Origin: JAAGZL01 sp964628835
GTDB lineage: Bacteria > Pseudomonadota > Gammaproteobacteria > Chromatiales > Chromatiaceae
NCBI GenBank assembly: GCA_964628835.1
Contig: CAZVME010000003.1
Span: 1-64,000 of the forward strand
Length of the DNA stretch: 64,000 nt
Direction of reading: 5' to 3'
A program made the translations under genes and the position numbers. Shown here one piece after another: positions 25,564 through 34,737 of this stretch. A model generated the notes under the pieces. It was not told the DNA's origin and searched no databases. It worked only from the letters and a program-made list of their open reading frames with translations. Numbering within the stretch: position 1 is the stretch's first letter; every line of letters starts with the position of its first letter.

Positions 25564-26691
25564 CTACTCGTCATCCGCAATTAGTTTGGCCACTTCCCTG
25601 GTTATATCCACACCCACCGGGCACCAACTGATGCAGCGGCCACAACCCACACAACCACTGCGGCCAAACTGCTCATGCCAGCCCGCCAGTTTGTGGGTGA
25701 GCCACTGACGGTATCTGGATGCAATGTCCGCCCGGACTGGATGTCCATGGCTGCTACTGTGATCCGCTGCAAAACATGAACTCCACTCCCTTATCTGTTG
25801 ACATGTTGTGCCATCCAGGCTGATCTCAGCGTGCTCACTAAAACAGAAACAGGTGGGACACACCGCAGCGCAACTGCCGCAGGCGGTACAGGATTCGGCA
25901 ACCCGCTGCCAGTGCGAATGTTGCAGGCGTTGAAACAGTAACTGCTGCAAATTCACATCCGGCAACGCCCTTCTCTGTCTTATCCTGGCCTGTTCGGTTT
26001 GGATCGCGGCCTGTTGCAGTTGCTCATCCGTAGCTTCAGTCAAACCCAATAACTCCAACTGTAGCAGTCCCAGCTCACTCCCTGCCCGTAATACAAAACC
26101 ATCATCCAGCTCCGACATACCCAGATCAAATCCCGACCCCAGGCCTGGGCCATCTGCGGTGGAGACACAGAAGCAGACATCTGATGGATGGGTACAATCC
26201 ACGCCGATCAGAAGCAGGGAGTCACGCCGCTTTTTGTACTGTGGGTCTTCACTCCCCGGGGCAAGAAAGTGCTGATCCTGAAGCTTCAGCGCGGCCAGGT
26301 CACAGGCACGAACGCCTATGACCGCTGTTGGCGCCACCTCTTCATCCATCTGGGAAAAATCCAAGTTACCAGATACATCTCGTTGCACCTGCCACAGGAC
26401 CTCCCTGGATGGAAACAGCAGGGGCTTCAGGGCTTGGGGACCATTTGACCAGCTGAACAGTCGGCCACTGCCTGTGGACTCCAGATTGTAGGTAGCCGGG
26501 GCCTGCTGTGACTCCACACCCACGGGCATATCGCTGACTCTGGTAACCGGAAGATACTGAATGGTGCCATCCCGCACCACCGGCCCCAGACAGTCATAGC
26601 CCTGCTCCTGCAGCAGCAGCAGGAGACGATCCAGTTCTTGCCTGGGCAGAAACAACTGCTTCTGGTTCAGTGTGTTATCCCAACTGATCAT
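25564..26691 (-). CDS. Hydrogenase beta subunit, two Fe4S4 ferredoxin-like protein
   Basis: A 375-residue protein of the HydB / anaerobic sulfite reductase A type. The C-terminal third has two cluster motifs, SCTACGSCAAVCPTCFCF (about 265-282) and GCVGCGRCISWCP (about 345-358). The N-terminal part has GVRACDLAALKLQDQ, a family hallmark. It links the hydrogenase core to the diaphorase and may carry the sulfur-reducing activity reported for sulfhydrogenases. First gene of the operon; AGGA lies just upstream of its ATG and the promoter should be within 26692-26852. Confidence 0.92.
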   Translation of the reverse strand: MISWDNTLNQKQLFLPRQELDRLLLLLQEQGYDCLGPVVRDGTIQYLPVTRVSDMPVGVESQQAPATYNLESTGSGRLFSWSNGPQALKPLLFPSREVLWQVQRDVSGNLDFSQMDEEVAPTAVIGVRACDLAALKLQDQHFLAPGSEDPQYKKRRDSLLLIGVDCTHPSDVCFCVSTADGPGLGSGFDLGMSELDDGFVLRAGSELGLLQLELLGLTEATDEQLQQAAIQTEQARIRQRRALPDVNLQQLLFQRLQHSHWQRVAESCTACGSCAAVCPTCFCFSEHAEISLDGTTCQQIREWSSCFAADHSSSHGHPVRADIASRYRQWLTHKLAGWHEQFGRSGCVGCGRCISWCPVGVDITREVAKLIADDE

Positions 26692-26852
26692 TATTCATCC
26701 TGAAATTTTTTCTATTGGTTGTCAGGAAGCATAGGACATAAATGGGAGAGGAGAAGAAAACTCTGTACGAGGTTCTATCCCGGTTGACCAGCATCAATAG
26801 GAGACCTGGGTTAGGAGCGCTCAAACAGCCCCAACCCCGGTTTCCGCATCAA

Positions 26853-29429
26853 TCACCCCTTGGAAAACAGCAATCCATCGGGACCGGCATCCACATGAAT
26901 GGTGTCATCAATCCCAAAACGTCCGGCCAGGACCTCTTGGGCCAGCGGATTCTCCAGTTGCTGACGAATGGCACGCTTCAATGGTCTGGCCCCGTAGACC
27001 GGATCGAAACCGGCCGCGCCCAGATGGTCCATGGCGGCATCGGTCAGTTCAATACCCATATCCCGTTCTGCCAGACGCTGTTTCAGATACTGGATCTGGA
27101 TATTGGCAATGGCGCGGATCTGCTCCCGTCCCAGAGGATGGAACACCACGATATCATCCAAGCGGTTGATGAACTCGGGCCGGAAGTGCTGACCCACCAG
27201 ATCCATCACCGACTGCTTCATCTCATCGTAGCGTTCCTCTCCAGCCATCTCCTGGATAATCTCGGAGCCTATATTGGAGGTCATGATGATCACAGTGTTA
27301 CGGAAATCCACCGTGCGCCCCTGACCGTCAGTGAGGCGGCCGTCATCCAGCACCTGCAACAGCACGTTGAACACGTCGTGGTGGGCCTTCTCCACCTCAT
27401 CCAACAGGATTACCGAGTAGGGTTTACGCCGTACCAATTCGGTGAGATAGCCGCCCTCTTCGTAGCCCACATAGCCGGGAGGAGCGCCGATCAACCGCGC
27501 CACCGAGTGCTTCTCCATGAACTCTGACATGTCGATGCGCACCATGGCCTCTTCGGTATCAAACAGGAACCAGGCCAGGGCCTTGCACAGCTCGGTCTTA
27601 CCCACACCGGTGGGACCCAGGAACAGGAAGGAACCATTGGGCTTGGACGGGTCAGAGAAACCGGCCCGGGAGCGGCGGATGGCGTCGCTCACCGCCTTGA
27701 TACCCTCCTCCTGACCGATCACCCGCTGGGCGATCTCCTGCTCCATGCGCAGCAGTTTGTCACGCTCTCCCTCCAGCATCTTGGACACCGGGATGCCGGT
27801 CCACTTGGAGACCACATCGGCAATCTCCTCGTCCGTTACCTTGTTGCGCAGCAGCTTCATCTCCTGCATCTCGGCCTGGGCCGCCATATCCAGCTGCTTC
27901 TCCAGCTCCGGGACCCGCCCGTACTGCAACTCGGACATACGGGTGAGATCACCGGCACGGCGCGCCGTCTCCATATCCTGACGGGTCCGCTCCAGCTCCT
28001 CCTTGATCTGGGTGGCACCCTGCAAGGCTGCCTTCTCCGCCTTCCACACCTCGTCCATCTCGGAGAACTCCTGCTCGACCTTGCTGATCTGCTGTTCCAG
28101 ATCCTGCAGCCGGCGTCGGGAGGCATCATCGGTTTCCTTTATCAGGGCCTCACGCTCGATCTTGAGCTGGACCGTGCGTCGTTCCAGACGGTCCATCTCT
28201 TCTGGCATGGAGTCGATCTCCATGCGGATCTGGGACCCAGCCTCATCGATCAGATCAATCGCCTTATCCGGCAGCTGGCGGTCAGTGATGTAGCGATGGG
28301 AGAGAGATGCGGCGGCCACTATGGCAGGATCGGTGATATCCACCCCGTGGTGTACCTCATATCGCTCCTTGAGACCACGCAGGATGGCCACGGTGTCCTC
28401 CACCGTAGGCTCTTCCACCAGCACCTTCTGAAATCTTCTCTCCAGGGCGGCATCCTTCTCCACATATTTACGATACTCATCCAGGGTAGTGGCACCCACG
28501 CAGTGCAGCTCACCGCGGGCCAGGGCTGGCTTCAGCATATTACCGGCATCCATGGAACCTTCTGCCTTACCAGCGCCCACCATGGTGTGCAGCTCATCGA
28601 TGAACAGGATGATCTGTCCCTCCTGCTTGGACAGGTCATTCAGCACCGCCTTCAGGCGTTCTTCAAACTCGCCACGGAACTTGGCCCCAGCGATCAATGC
28701 CCCCAGATCCAGGGAGAGCAGACGCTTATTCTTGATCCCCTCCGGCACCTCACCGTTTATGATGCGTTGCGCCAGACCCTCCACGATGGCGGTTTTACCT
28801 ACACCGGGCTCTCCGATCAGTACCGGGTTGTTCTTGGTGCGGCGCTGCAACACCTGGATGGTGCGGCGAATCTCATCATCACGCCCAATCACCGGATCCA
28901 GTCGGCCCTGCTCGGCCCGTTCAGTCAGATCAATGGTGTATTTCTCCAGGGCCTGGCGCTGCTCCTCGGCATTGGGGTCATCCACCGACTGGCCATCACG
29001 CATCTCATCCACGGCCTTCTCCAGGGCCTCCTTACTGGCCCCAGACTTACGCAAAAGATCGCCCAGGGCTCCCTGGTCTTCCACCGCCGCCAACACAAAC
29101 ATCTCGCTGGAAATATAACTGTCCTTGCGCTTCTGGGAGAGCTTGTCGGTCTGGTTCAACAGGCGGCCCAGATCGTTGGATATGTGCAGATCTCCGGCAG
29201 CGCCCTCCACACTGGGGAGACGATCCAGGATATCCCCCAGACCCGAGCGCAACTGGTTAATATTCGCATCCACCTGCAACAGCAGGTGACGTACGCTGCC
29301 ACCCTCCTGATCCAATAGAGCCGTCATCAGATGCGCCGGTTCGATGAATTGATGATCACGACCCACAGCCATGCTCTGGGCATCGGCCAGGGCCATCTGA
29401 AACTTACTGGTCAATCTATCCATTCGCAT
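26853..29429 (-). CDS. clpB: ClpB disaggregase
   Basis: Hsp100 chaperone that, with DnaK, threads proteins out of aggregates. The 858-residue product is full length: N domain (about 1-145), NBD1 with Walker A GEPGVGKTAI (about 205-214), the long coiled-coil middle domain (about 405-525), and NBD2 with GPTGVGKTEL (about 605-614) and ILLDEVEKAHHDVFNVLLQVLDD-type Walker B. No ClpP-binding tripeptide loop is apparent. ATG 29429 (MRMDRLTSKF, like E. coli) is chosen because GGAG is 8 nt upstream; the next Met is two codons on. A heat-shock promoter is visible upstream. Confidence 0.96.
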   Translation of the reverse strand: MRMDRLTSKFQMALADAQSMAVGRDHQFIEPAHLMTALLDQEGGSVRHLLLQVDANINQLRSGLGDILDRLPSVEGAAGDLHISNDLGRLLNQTDKLSQKRKDSYISSEMFVLAAVEDQGALGDLLRKSGASKEALEKAVDEMRDGQSVDDPNAEEQRQALEKYTIDLTERAEQGRLDPVIGRDDEIRRTIQVLQRRTKNNPVLIGEPGVGKTAIVEGLAQRIINGEVPEGIKNKRLLSLDLGALIAGAKFRGEFEERLKAVLNDLSKQEGQIILFIDELHTMVGAGKAEGSMDAGNMLKPALARGELHCVGATTLDEYRKYVEKDAALERRFQKVLVEEPTVEDTVAILRGLKERYEVHHGVDITDPAIVAAASLSHRYITDRQLPDKAIDLIDEAGSQIRMEIDSMPEEMDRLERRTVQLKIEREALIKETDDASRRRLQDLEQQISKVEQEFSEMDEVWKAEKAALQGATQIKEELERTRQDMETARRAGDLTRMSELQYGRVPELEKQLDMAAQAEMQEMKLLRNKVTDEEIADVVSKWTGIPVSKMLEGERDKLLRMEQEIAQRVIGQEEGIKAVSDAIRRSRAGFSDPSKPNGSFLFLGPTGVGKTELCKALAWFLFDTEEAMVRIDMSEFMEKHSVARLIGAPPGYVGYEEGGYLTELVRRKPYSVILLDEVEKAHHDVFNVLLQVLDDGRLTDGQGRTVDFRNTVIIMTSNIGSEIIQEMAGEERYDEMKQSVMDLVGQHFRPEFINRLDDIVVFHPLGREQIRAIANIQIQYLKQRLAERDMGIELTDAAMDHLGAAGFDPVYGARPLKRAIRQQLENPLAQEVLAGRFGIDDTIHVDAGPDGLLFSKG

Positions 29430-29466
29430 GGAAATAACTCCTGATACTTTATGGTTATATATTCAG

Positions 29467-29493
29467 GTTGGGGGATTATGGATGGAATTCAAG
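29467..29493 (-). promoter_or_regulatory. Sigma-32-type heat-shock promoter of clpB
   Basis: On the minus strand CTTGAAT (29487-29493) is followed after 12 nt by CCCCCAAC (29467-29474). This closely matches the sigma-32 consensus CTTGAAA / CCCCATNT with allowed spacing, and puts the transcript start about 30 nt before the clpB ATG. clpB is a classical sigma-32 target. Confidence 0.72.
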
Positions 29494-29540
29494 TAAGCAA
29501 AATATGGTTAGTGGACGATTTACTTTAATTCACATTGTTA

Positions 29541-29843
29541 ATACTCGCGCAGAGTCGCAAAGTTACAATCATCCACCCCCGATCAATTAGCCTGTGGGAG
29601 GCGCGTACCGCGCCGATGGAATATAGCAGGCTGGTTGCCAACTCCGTTGTGGCGAGTCGCAACTCCCACAGCTGAACAAACTCACTCTTCTGCAAACAAG
29701 CGTCACTTGCTCCCTTCCCTGCACTGCACGCATGAACGGCAAAGCCTGTCAGTTTCTCACCGCCAGAGGCGGTGATCTATCTGGATTCAATCAAGATATT
29801 TCAAACGGTTCTCTTGGCGCACTTTGCGTCTCTGCGCGAATAA
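29541..29843. repeat. 303-bp non-coding element with TCTGCGCGA-type inverted ends
   Basis: The left end ATACTCGCGCAGAGTCGC (29541-29562) and right end (29822-29843) are inverted copies, 18 of 22 matching. The ends belong to the same family as the perfect inverted repeats around the GxxExxY gene at 41210-41691. The interior has further palindromes (CTGTGGGAG with CTCCCACAG; ACCGCC-AGA-GGCGGT) but no open frame. It fills most of the 592-bp gap between clpB and the acyltransferase gene. Confidence 0.6.
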
Positions 29844-29873
29844 GTTATTGGCTTAAACTGCTGCTCAAAGGAA

Positions 29874-29936
29874 CGGAGTCAAATTTGGCCATCATTACAA
29901 ATTGAAATGCCATGGCTCTATTCAAATTTGACTCCG
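29874..29936. repeat. Short element with 14-bp perfect inverted ends
   Basis: CGGAGTCAAATTTG (29874-29887) and CAAATTTGACTCCG (29923-29936) are perfect inverted copies 35 nt apart. Related ends are seen near 30743, 35163 and 43946. No coding content. Confidence 0.65.
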
Positions 29937-30021
29937 GCCCCTACGAAACAAACCCCCTTTCCCAGGTACGACCCCAGGAAAGAGGTAGTTAACGGAACGG
30001 TAGTAAGATGCACAATAACTC

Positions 30022-30726
30022 TTATCCCATTTTGCTCTTAACCCCATCCATAATCTGCTGCAACTCATCCAGCAGATCTTTCAATTCACGCCCATCGGCA
30101 ACAATCCGGGGGAAGGCCTCAAGCTGGGCGTTACTCCGCATCAGCACTCCCCGCACCACGTGCCCGGTGCCACGAATCCCTGATATACGTAACGGCAGGA
30201 TATCAGCCCCGGTGAGTTGCGCCAGGCGCAAGGCACCGGGCTTGATCCTGTATGGACCATCAGCATCGGTGTGGATTCTGCCATGGGGAAAGATCGCCAC
30301 CACATGTCCCTCCTGTAGCGAACGCATGGCCGCACGCAGGGCCAATTCCGGCCTGGTTTCGCGATCCACCGGTATGCACTTGATGGCGCGAAACAGCCAG
30401 TTGAGACCAAAGCGCTCATACTCTTCCCGGGCGATAAGGAAACGAATGGGACGCCGCACCGAGGCCAGCAACAGCATGGGATCAAGTCCCGACACGTGAT
30501 TGGAGGTGAGTATCGCCGGGCCGCTCTTGGGGATGCGCAGACGCACCAGATTGAGCCGATGATAACGGTAACAGAACAGACGATTGAGTCCGTCTAGCAA
30601 GTTCATCCAGCCCCGGCCCCAGTCCACCCGGTTGGCCCGACGGCAGGCACGGATAAAGAGGTGCAGCTGCCAGGCACCAAACACTACAGTGATTAGTAAC
30701 AGGATCGGGATCAAACTATCACCCAT
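30022..30726 (-). CDS. PlsC-type lysophospholipid acyltransferase family protein
   Basis: A 234-residue protein with an N-terminal membrane helix (about 4-24) and the PlsC acyltransferase domain. The catalytic block is NHVSGLDP (HX4D, about 76-82), followed by FPHGRIH (about 149-155) in place of the usual FPEGTRS substrate-binding motif, which is a notable substitution. It probably acylates a lysophospholipid or related acceptor at the inner membrane. No partner gene adjoins it: repeats fill both flanking gaps. Confidence 0.85.
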   Translation of the reverse strand: MGDSLIPILLLITVVFGAWQLHLFIRACRRANRVDWGRGWMNLLDGLNRLFCYRYHRLNLVRLRIPKSGPAILTSNHVSGLDPMLLLASVRRPIRFLIAREEYERFGLNWLFRAIKCIPVDRETRPELALRAAMRSLQEGHVVAIFPHGRIHTDADGPYRIKPGALRLAQLTGADILPLRISGIRGTGHVVRGVLMRSNAQLEAFPRIVADGRELKDLLDELQQIMDGVKSKMG

Positions 30727-30742
30727 GTATTAATTAGCGTTA

Positions 30743-30909
30743 TTGGAGTCAAATTTGATTAATCTATCCAGAACAAAAAAGCTCTCGCAAAGGCGCTAAG
30801 AACGCAAAGTTATGACTAGTTATTAACAATTGTGCTTCGCGGAATCATAGTCAAATTCAACTCTATATTCATGGCAGCTCAACGTGGTTTATTCAATTTG
30901 AATCCGACC
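30743..30909. repeat. Repeat-rich gap between acyltransferase and def
   Basis: Contains TTGGAGTCAAATTTG at 30743-30757 and a weaker inverted partner near 30893-30909 (TCAATTTGAATCCGACC). Between them lies one degenerate copy of the CTCTCGCAAAGGCGC repeat (30782-30810). So two repeat families are nested here. Confidence 0.5.
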
Positions 30910-30925
30910 ACTGTTACCCCGACAC

Positions 30926-31456
30926 TCATGATTGTTTCTTGGCAGATGCACCCTTTTTATATACCTTGCGCTGGAACAGGTCAGTGCGGCGACTCACCAC
31001 CCGGTCGATAAACAGCATCCCGTCCAGATGGTCCAGCTCATGCTGGATGGCCCGGGCCTCGAACCCCTCCATCTCATACTCCAGCGGATTACCGTGACGG
31101 TCATGGGCCTTGAGCTTGATGTCGGTGGCGCGGATTACGTTACCGGTGTAGTCAGGTATGGAGAGACACCCCTCGCGCCCTATCTCGAAGCCGTTCCACT
31201 CGGTAATTTCAGGATTGATCAAAACCATATAGCCGTGATTGGGCACCGGCTTTTTGGTCTTGGACACATCCACTATGATGACCCGTTGCAGACGTCCCAC
31301 CTGGGGGGCAGCGATACCCACCGCGCCAGGACCGGCCTGGCGTGTCTCCTCCAGATCATCGATAAAGCCCTGTAACTCATCGTCGAATATCTCCACTTCC
31401 ACGGAGAGCTGTTTCAGACGCTCATCGGGAGCCTTCAGTATTTCCAGTACGGTCAT
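30926..31456 (-). CDS. def: Peptide deformylase
   Basis: Removes the formyl group from nascent N-terminal methionine. The 176-residue product has all three metallo-motifs: GVGIAAPQVG-like GAVGIAAPQVG (about 44-54), EGCLSIP (about 95-101, Cys metal ligand) and QHELDHLDG (about 137-145, HExxH-type). The ATG at 31456 (MTVLEILKAPDERL) is the standard start; in-frame codons further upstream overlap the next gene and are not deformylase-like. It starts 8 nt after the stop of the upstream GcvR-like gene, so the two are co-transcribed. It is not beside fmt, so it may be a second copy. Confidence 0.93.
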   Translation of the reverse strand: MTVLEILKAPDERLKQLSVEVEIFDDELQGFIDDLEETRQAGPGAVGIAAPQVGRLQRVIIVDVSKTKKPVPNHGYMVLINPEITEWNGFEIGREGCLSIPDYTGNVIRATDIKLKAHDRHGNPLEYEMEGFEARAIQHELDHLDGMLFIDRVVSRRTDLFQRKVYKKGASAKKQS

Positions 31457-31463
31457 GCTTAAC

Positions 31464-31976
31464 TCAACCAATAAGGGTCTCAATTCCCGAGACGCTGACA
31501 TCTATGCCCTGATCCACCAGGTCGCTCACGGCCTGTTGCAGATCCTCCACCGGCACCTCTGCATAGCCATGGATACCCATAATGTAGATGGGGGTCTCGG
31601 AGGACCCGGCCACATCTGACTCCAGCTCCAGGATGTTCAGCCCGGCCTCTGCCAGCACACCGGTAACCTGGGCCACGATGCCGGCGCGATCTGCACCCAC
31701 CACCCGGACTTGGATGTTCGGCACCACATGGCTGTGCAGGTCACCCTCGATGGGGTCCACATGCAGTCTCAGACCCAGCTCCTGCGCCACTGGCTGCAGT
31801 ATCGGCTCCACCTCACCGGCTCCGGAGATCATCAGCATGATGGTGAAGTTACCACCAAGGCGCAGCATGGAGGCCTCACCCAGGTTCCATCCATTTTGAT
31901 ATAGGGTATCGGTTACCCGCGCCACTATGCCCGGTCTGTCCTTGCCGACCAGGGTAAGCATTTTCCAGTTGTTCAT
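31464..31976 (-). CDS. GcvR-like double ACT domain protein
   Basis: A 170-residue protein made of two ACT domains: WKMLTLVGKDRPGIVARVTDTLYQNGWNL (first, about 4-75) and QVRVVGADRAGIVAQVTGVLAEAGLNI (second, about 90-165). This is the architecture of the glycine-cleavage repressor GcvR and relatives, which bind amino acids and control a partner regulator. A GcvA partner or gcv genes are not in the window, so the specific role is open. Confidence 0.83.
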   Translation of the reverse strand: MNNWKMLTLVGKDRPGIVARVTDTLYQNGWNLGEASMLRLGGNFTIMLMISGAGEVEPILQPVAQELGLRLHVDPIEGDLHSHVVPNIQVRVVGADRAGIVAQVTGVLAEAGLNILELESDVAGSSETPIYIMGIHGYAEVPVEDLQQAVSDLVDQGIDVSVSGIETLIG

Positions 31977-32030
31977 ATTTAATATGCTCTGTTATTTAGC
32001 AGAATCCTTGGGCGCCTCAAACAAATATTC

Positions 32031-32060
32031 GACTCTCGCCAAGACGCAAACTGCGCGAAG
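32031..32060. repeat. Solo copy of the CTCTCGCCAAGACGC repeat
   Basis: GACTCTCGCCAAGACGCAAACTGCGCGAAGTT between the GcvR-like and pgeF genes. It is one end of the dispersed family described at 41210-41691. Confidence 0.6.
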
Positions 32061-32101
32061 TTAATATTTTGATAAACACAGTGTTTCTGGACAGGTACCG
32101 G

Positions 32102-32833
32102 TTACTTAATCCAGATCAGGGACGCCATACGCCCGGTAACTCCGTCTCGGCGGTAAGAGAAAAACCGTTCAGAATCCGATACTGTACAGTAATCCCCGCC
32201 TCCAATATAACCACAATTTGCCCCATGTAGACGAGTGCGCGCCAGGGCATAGATATCCGCCAGCCATTTACCCGCGCCATTGGTGGTAAATGCCGTTTCA
32301 TCTGCGGAATTTACCGCTAAAAACCTCGCCCTGACCTCATCTCCCACCTCAAATTTCTCTGGGCCTATGGCCGGTCCCATCCAGGCCAGCAACTCATCCC
32401 CCGGCTCTGAGAATCTCTCCATCGCCGCCTCTATCACTCCATCCACCAGACCACGCCAACCTGCATGCACTGCCGCCACCCTGGTCCCAGCGCGATTGCA
32501 CAGCAACAGCGGCAGGCAGTCAGCAGTCATTACTACGCACACTTGCCCGGGAACTACGGTGGTGGAGGCATCGGCACTACTGTTACCTGCCGCACTATCC
32601 ACATCGGCCACATGACATCCATGCACCTGCTCCAGCCAGTTTGGTTCTGAGGAGAGACCAAGTCTCTCAGCCAGAACCACCCGGTTACGGGTGACGGCGG
32701 CGGAGTCGTCATCCACATGCTCCGCAAGATTCAAACTATGGAACGGTGATACACTGTGACCACCTTTACGGGTGGTGATAGCCGCCCGTATCGAGTCCGG
32801 CGCCGGCCAGTCCGGGACTATCCAGTCATCCAT
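32102..32833 (-). CDS. pgeF: PgeF/YfiH family multicopper-type hydrolase
   Basis: A 243-residue YfiH protein, first described as laccase and shown in E. coli to edit peptidoglycan precursor errors; relatives cleave purine nucleosides. Metal-site landmarks are NWLEQVHG (His), MTADCLPLLL (Cys) and AAVHAGWRGLVDGV (His). The start overlaps the rluD stop by 8 nt, and rluD-pgeF-clpB order is common in Gammaproteobacteria. Confidence 0.92.
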   Translation of the reverse strand: MDDWIVPDWPAPDSIRAAITTRKGGHSVSPFHSLNLAEHVDDDSAAVTRNRVVLAERLGLSSEPNWLEQVHGCHVADVDSAAGNSSADASTTVVPGQVCVVMTADCLPLLLCNRAGTRVAAVHAGWRGLVDGVIEAAMERFSEPGDELLAWMGPAIGPEKFEVGDEVRARFLAVNSADETAFTTNGAGKWLADIYALARTRLHGANCGYIGGGDYCTVSDSERFFSYRRDGVTGRMASLIWIK

Positions 32834-33779
32834 ATGCCGTATCCTGTTCCAACACTGTCAGTAACTCCTGCATATCCTGCGGTGGCTCCACGCTCCACTC
32901 TATCCACTCTCCACTCACCGGGTGTTGCAAACCCAACTTGCGTGCATGCAGGGCCTGACGTTTGAATCGGCGTAGCATCGCCTCCAGCTCCGGCGTTACT
33001 CCGGGCGGAATGCGCAGACGCCCCCCATACACCTGGTCACCGGCCAGGGGGTAACGGATATGCGCCATGTGTACGCGGATCTGGTGGGTCCTGCCAGTCT
33101 CCAGGATCACCTTTACGTAAGTGTGGAAACGAAATCTTTCAAGTACCCGATAGTGGGTAACCGCTGGCTTGCCACTAAAGACCACCGCCATTTTGGTGCG
33201 CTGATTGGGGTGGCGCCCAATAGGCTGATCCACCGATCCACCTGCGGTCATGACACCGTTCACCACCGCCCGGTACTCCCGCTTGATGGAACGCTCCTGT
33301 AGCTGTTCCACCAGATATTTATGTGCGGGCAAACTCTTTGCAATCACCAGCAGCCCACTGGTCTCCTTGTCCAGCCGGTGTACGATACCGGCCCGCGGCA
33401 GTTGCACCAGGCTCTCATCGTGATGCAGCAGAGCATTCTGCATAGTACCGTCCGGATTGCCAGCGGCCGGATGCACCACCAGTCCGGCGGGTTTATTTAT
33501 CACCAGCAGAGCCTCATCCTCATATACGATATCCAGCGGTATAGGCTGGGGGTGGCACTCCACCTGGTCTTCCATCAACGGTTCCAGCTCCACCAGCTCA
33601 CCACCCAGAACCTTATCCCTGGGGCGTTTGGCGGTGGAGCCATCCACACTCACCAGACCCTGCTTGATCCACTGCTGCAGTCTGGCCCTGGAGTAGTCAG
33701 GAAACAGCACCACCAGCACCTGATCCAGACGCAACCCGGCCTGCTCAATATCCACCATCGCATTCAGTTTTTCACTCAT
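32826..33779 (-). CDS. rluD: 23S rRNA pseudouridine synthase RluD
   Basis: Makes pseudouridines in helix 69 of 23S rRNA. N-terminal S4 domain (about 15-75; GLRLDQVLVVLFPDYSRARLQQWI), then the RluA-family catalytic domain with VHRLDKETSGLLVIAK (catalytic Asp, about 138) and the RTHQIRVHMAH motif. The ATG at 33779 (MSEKLN) is preferred; a GTG two codons upstream is also possible. Divergent from bamD, a widely conserved arrangement. Confidence 0.94.
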   Translation of the reverse strand: MSEKLNAMVDIEQAGLRLDQVLVVLFPDYSRARLQQWIKQGLVSVDGSTAKRPRDKVLGGELVELEPLMEDQVECHPQPIPLDIVYEDEALLVINKPAGLVVHPAAGNPDGTMQNALLHHDESLVQLPRAGIVHRLDKETSGLLVIAKSLPAHKYLVEQLQERSIKREYRAVVNGVMTAGGSVDQPIGRHPNQRTKMAVVFSGKPAVTHYRVLERFRFHTYVKVILETGRTHQIRVHMAHIRYPLAGDQVYGGRLRIPPGVTPELEAMLRRFKRQALHARKLGLQHPVSGEWIEWSVEPPQDMQELLTVLEQDTAYG

Positions 33780-33903
33780 AACCACCAGTACTCATCACCG
33801 TCCGTCAAACTTGGCCACTCCAGCCAAATGTTATTTCTATCCGCTACGCACAATAGGGTATACTACCCCACAATTTTTTTCGTCGAGGTCTACTGCAATC
33901 ATC

Positions 33904-34731
33904 ATGGCTACTATACGTCTTCCAGCCCTGTTCGCTCTACTGCTTTTGCTTTCCGCCTGTTCTCTCCTACCCAAACAAAAAGATATGACCAAGGGATGGA
34001 GCGCCAGCAAATTCTATACCGAAGCCTCCGCCTCCATGTCAAAGGGTGACTATGAGAACGCTATAAAACTGTATGAAAAGCTGGAAGCCAGATTCCCCTT
34101 TGGGCGCTATGCCATGCAGACCCAGCTGGACGTGGCCTACGCCTACTACCGAAACGGCGACCAGGACCAGGCCATCGCCGCAGTTGATCGCTTCATTAAA
34201 CTACACCCCAACCACCCCTATGTTGACTACGCCTTCTACCTGAAAGGAATTGTTAACTTTAACCGCAACATGGGGTTTTTTGACCGATTTGTGCCGGTGG
34301 ACAGTTCCCAGCGTGACTCATCTGCATCTATGGACTCTTTCAATGATTTCTCTGAGCTGATACGCCGCTATCCACAGAGCAAATACTCCATCGACGCCCG
34401 CAAGCGCCTGGTGTATCTGCGGAACAATATCGCTGCGCATCAGGTGCATGCCGCCCGCTATTACATGAAGCGTGGCGCCTATCTGGCTGCCGCCAACAGA
34501 GGTGTAAAAGTAGTGGAAAACTACCAGCGTACGCCAGCCATCAAGGAGGCCCTGGAGATCATGATTCAGGCCTACGACAAACTTAGCCTGGATAAGCTAT
34601 CCCAGGATGCCAAACGGGTCTACGCCATCAATGAATCCAAAGGTTACTTCAAGGCCATCAAACAGAAACAGTTGGATGATGCCCCGATAGCCAGGCAGAT
34701 GTGGGACTACATTGGTCTGGACAAGAACTGA
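33904..34731 (+). CDS. bamD: BamD, outer-membrane assembly lipoprotein
   Basis: Essential lipoprotein of the beta-barrel assembly machine. The 275-residue product has a lipoprotein signal with lipobox LLSAC (acylated Cys about residue 18), then TPR repeats: YTEASASMSKGDYENAIKLYEKL, YRNGDQDQAIAAVDRFIKLHPNHPYVDYAFYLKGI and YFKRG-like YYMKRGAYLAAANRG. Start ATG 33904 begins the lipoprotein signal; an upstream in-frame start is not signal-like. Followed by a strong hairpin shared with the convergent glnB. Confidence 0.94.
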   Translation: MATIRLPALFALLLLLSACSLLPKQKDMTKGWSASKFYTEASASMSKGDYENAIKLYEKLEARFPFGRYAMQTQLDVAYAYYRNGDQDQAIAAVDRFIKLHPNHPYVDYAFYLKGIVNFNRNMGFFDRFVPVDSSQRDSSASMDSFNDFSELIRRYPQSKYSIDARKRLVYLRNNIAAHQVHAARYYMKRGAYLAAANRGVKVVENYQRTPAIKEALEIMIQAYDKLSLDKLSQDAKRVYAINESKGYFKAIKQKQLDDAPIARQMWDYIGLDKN

Positions 34732-34737
34732 GGGTAT

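Noticed and set aside
28296..29318. 340-codon open frame opposite clpB
   Set aside because: Antisense to the conserved ClpB N domain and NBD1; no recognisable motifs.
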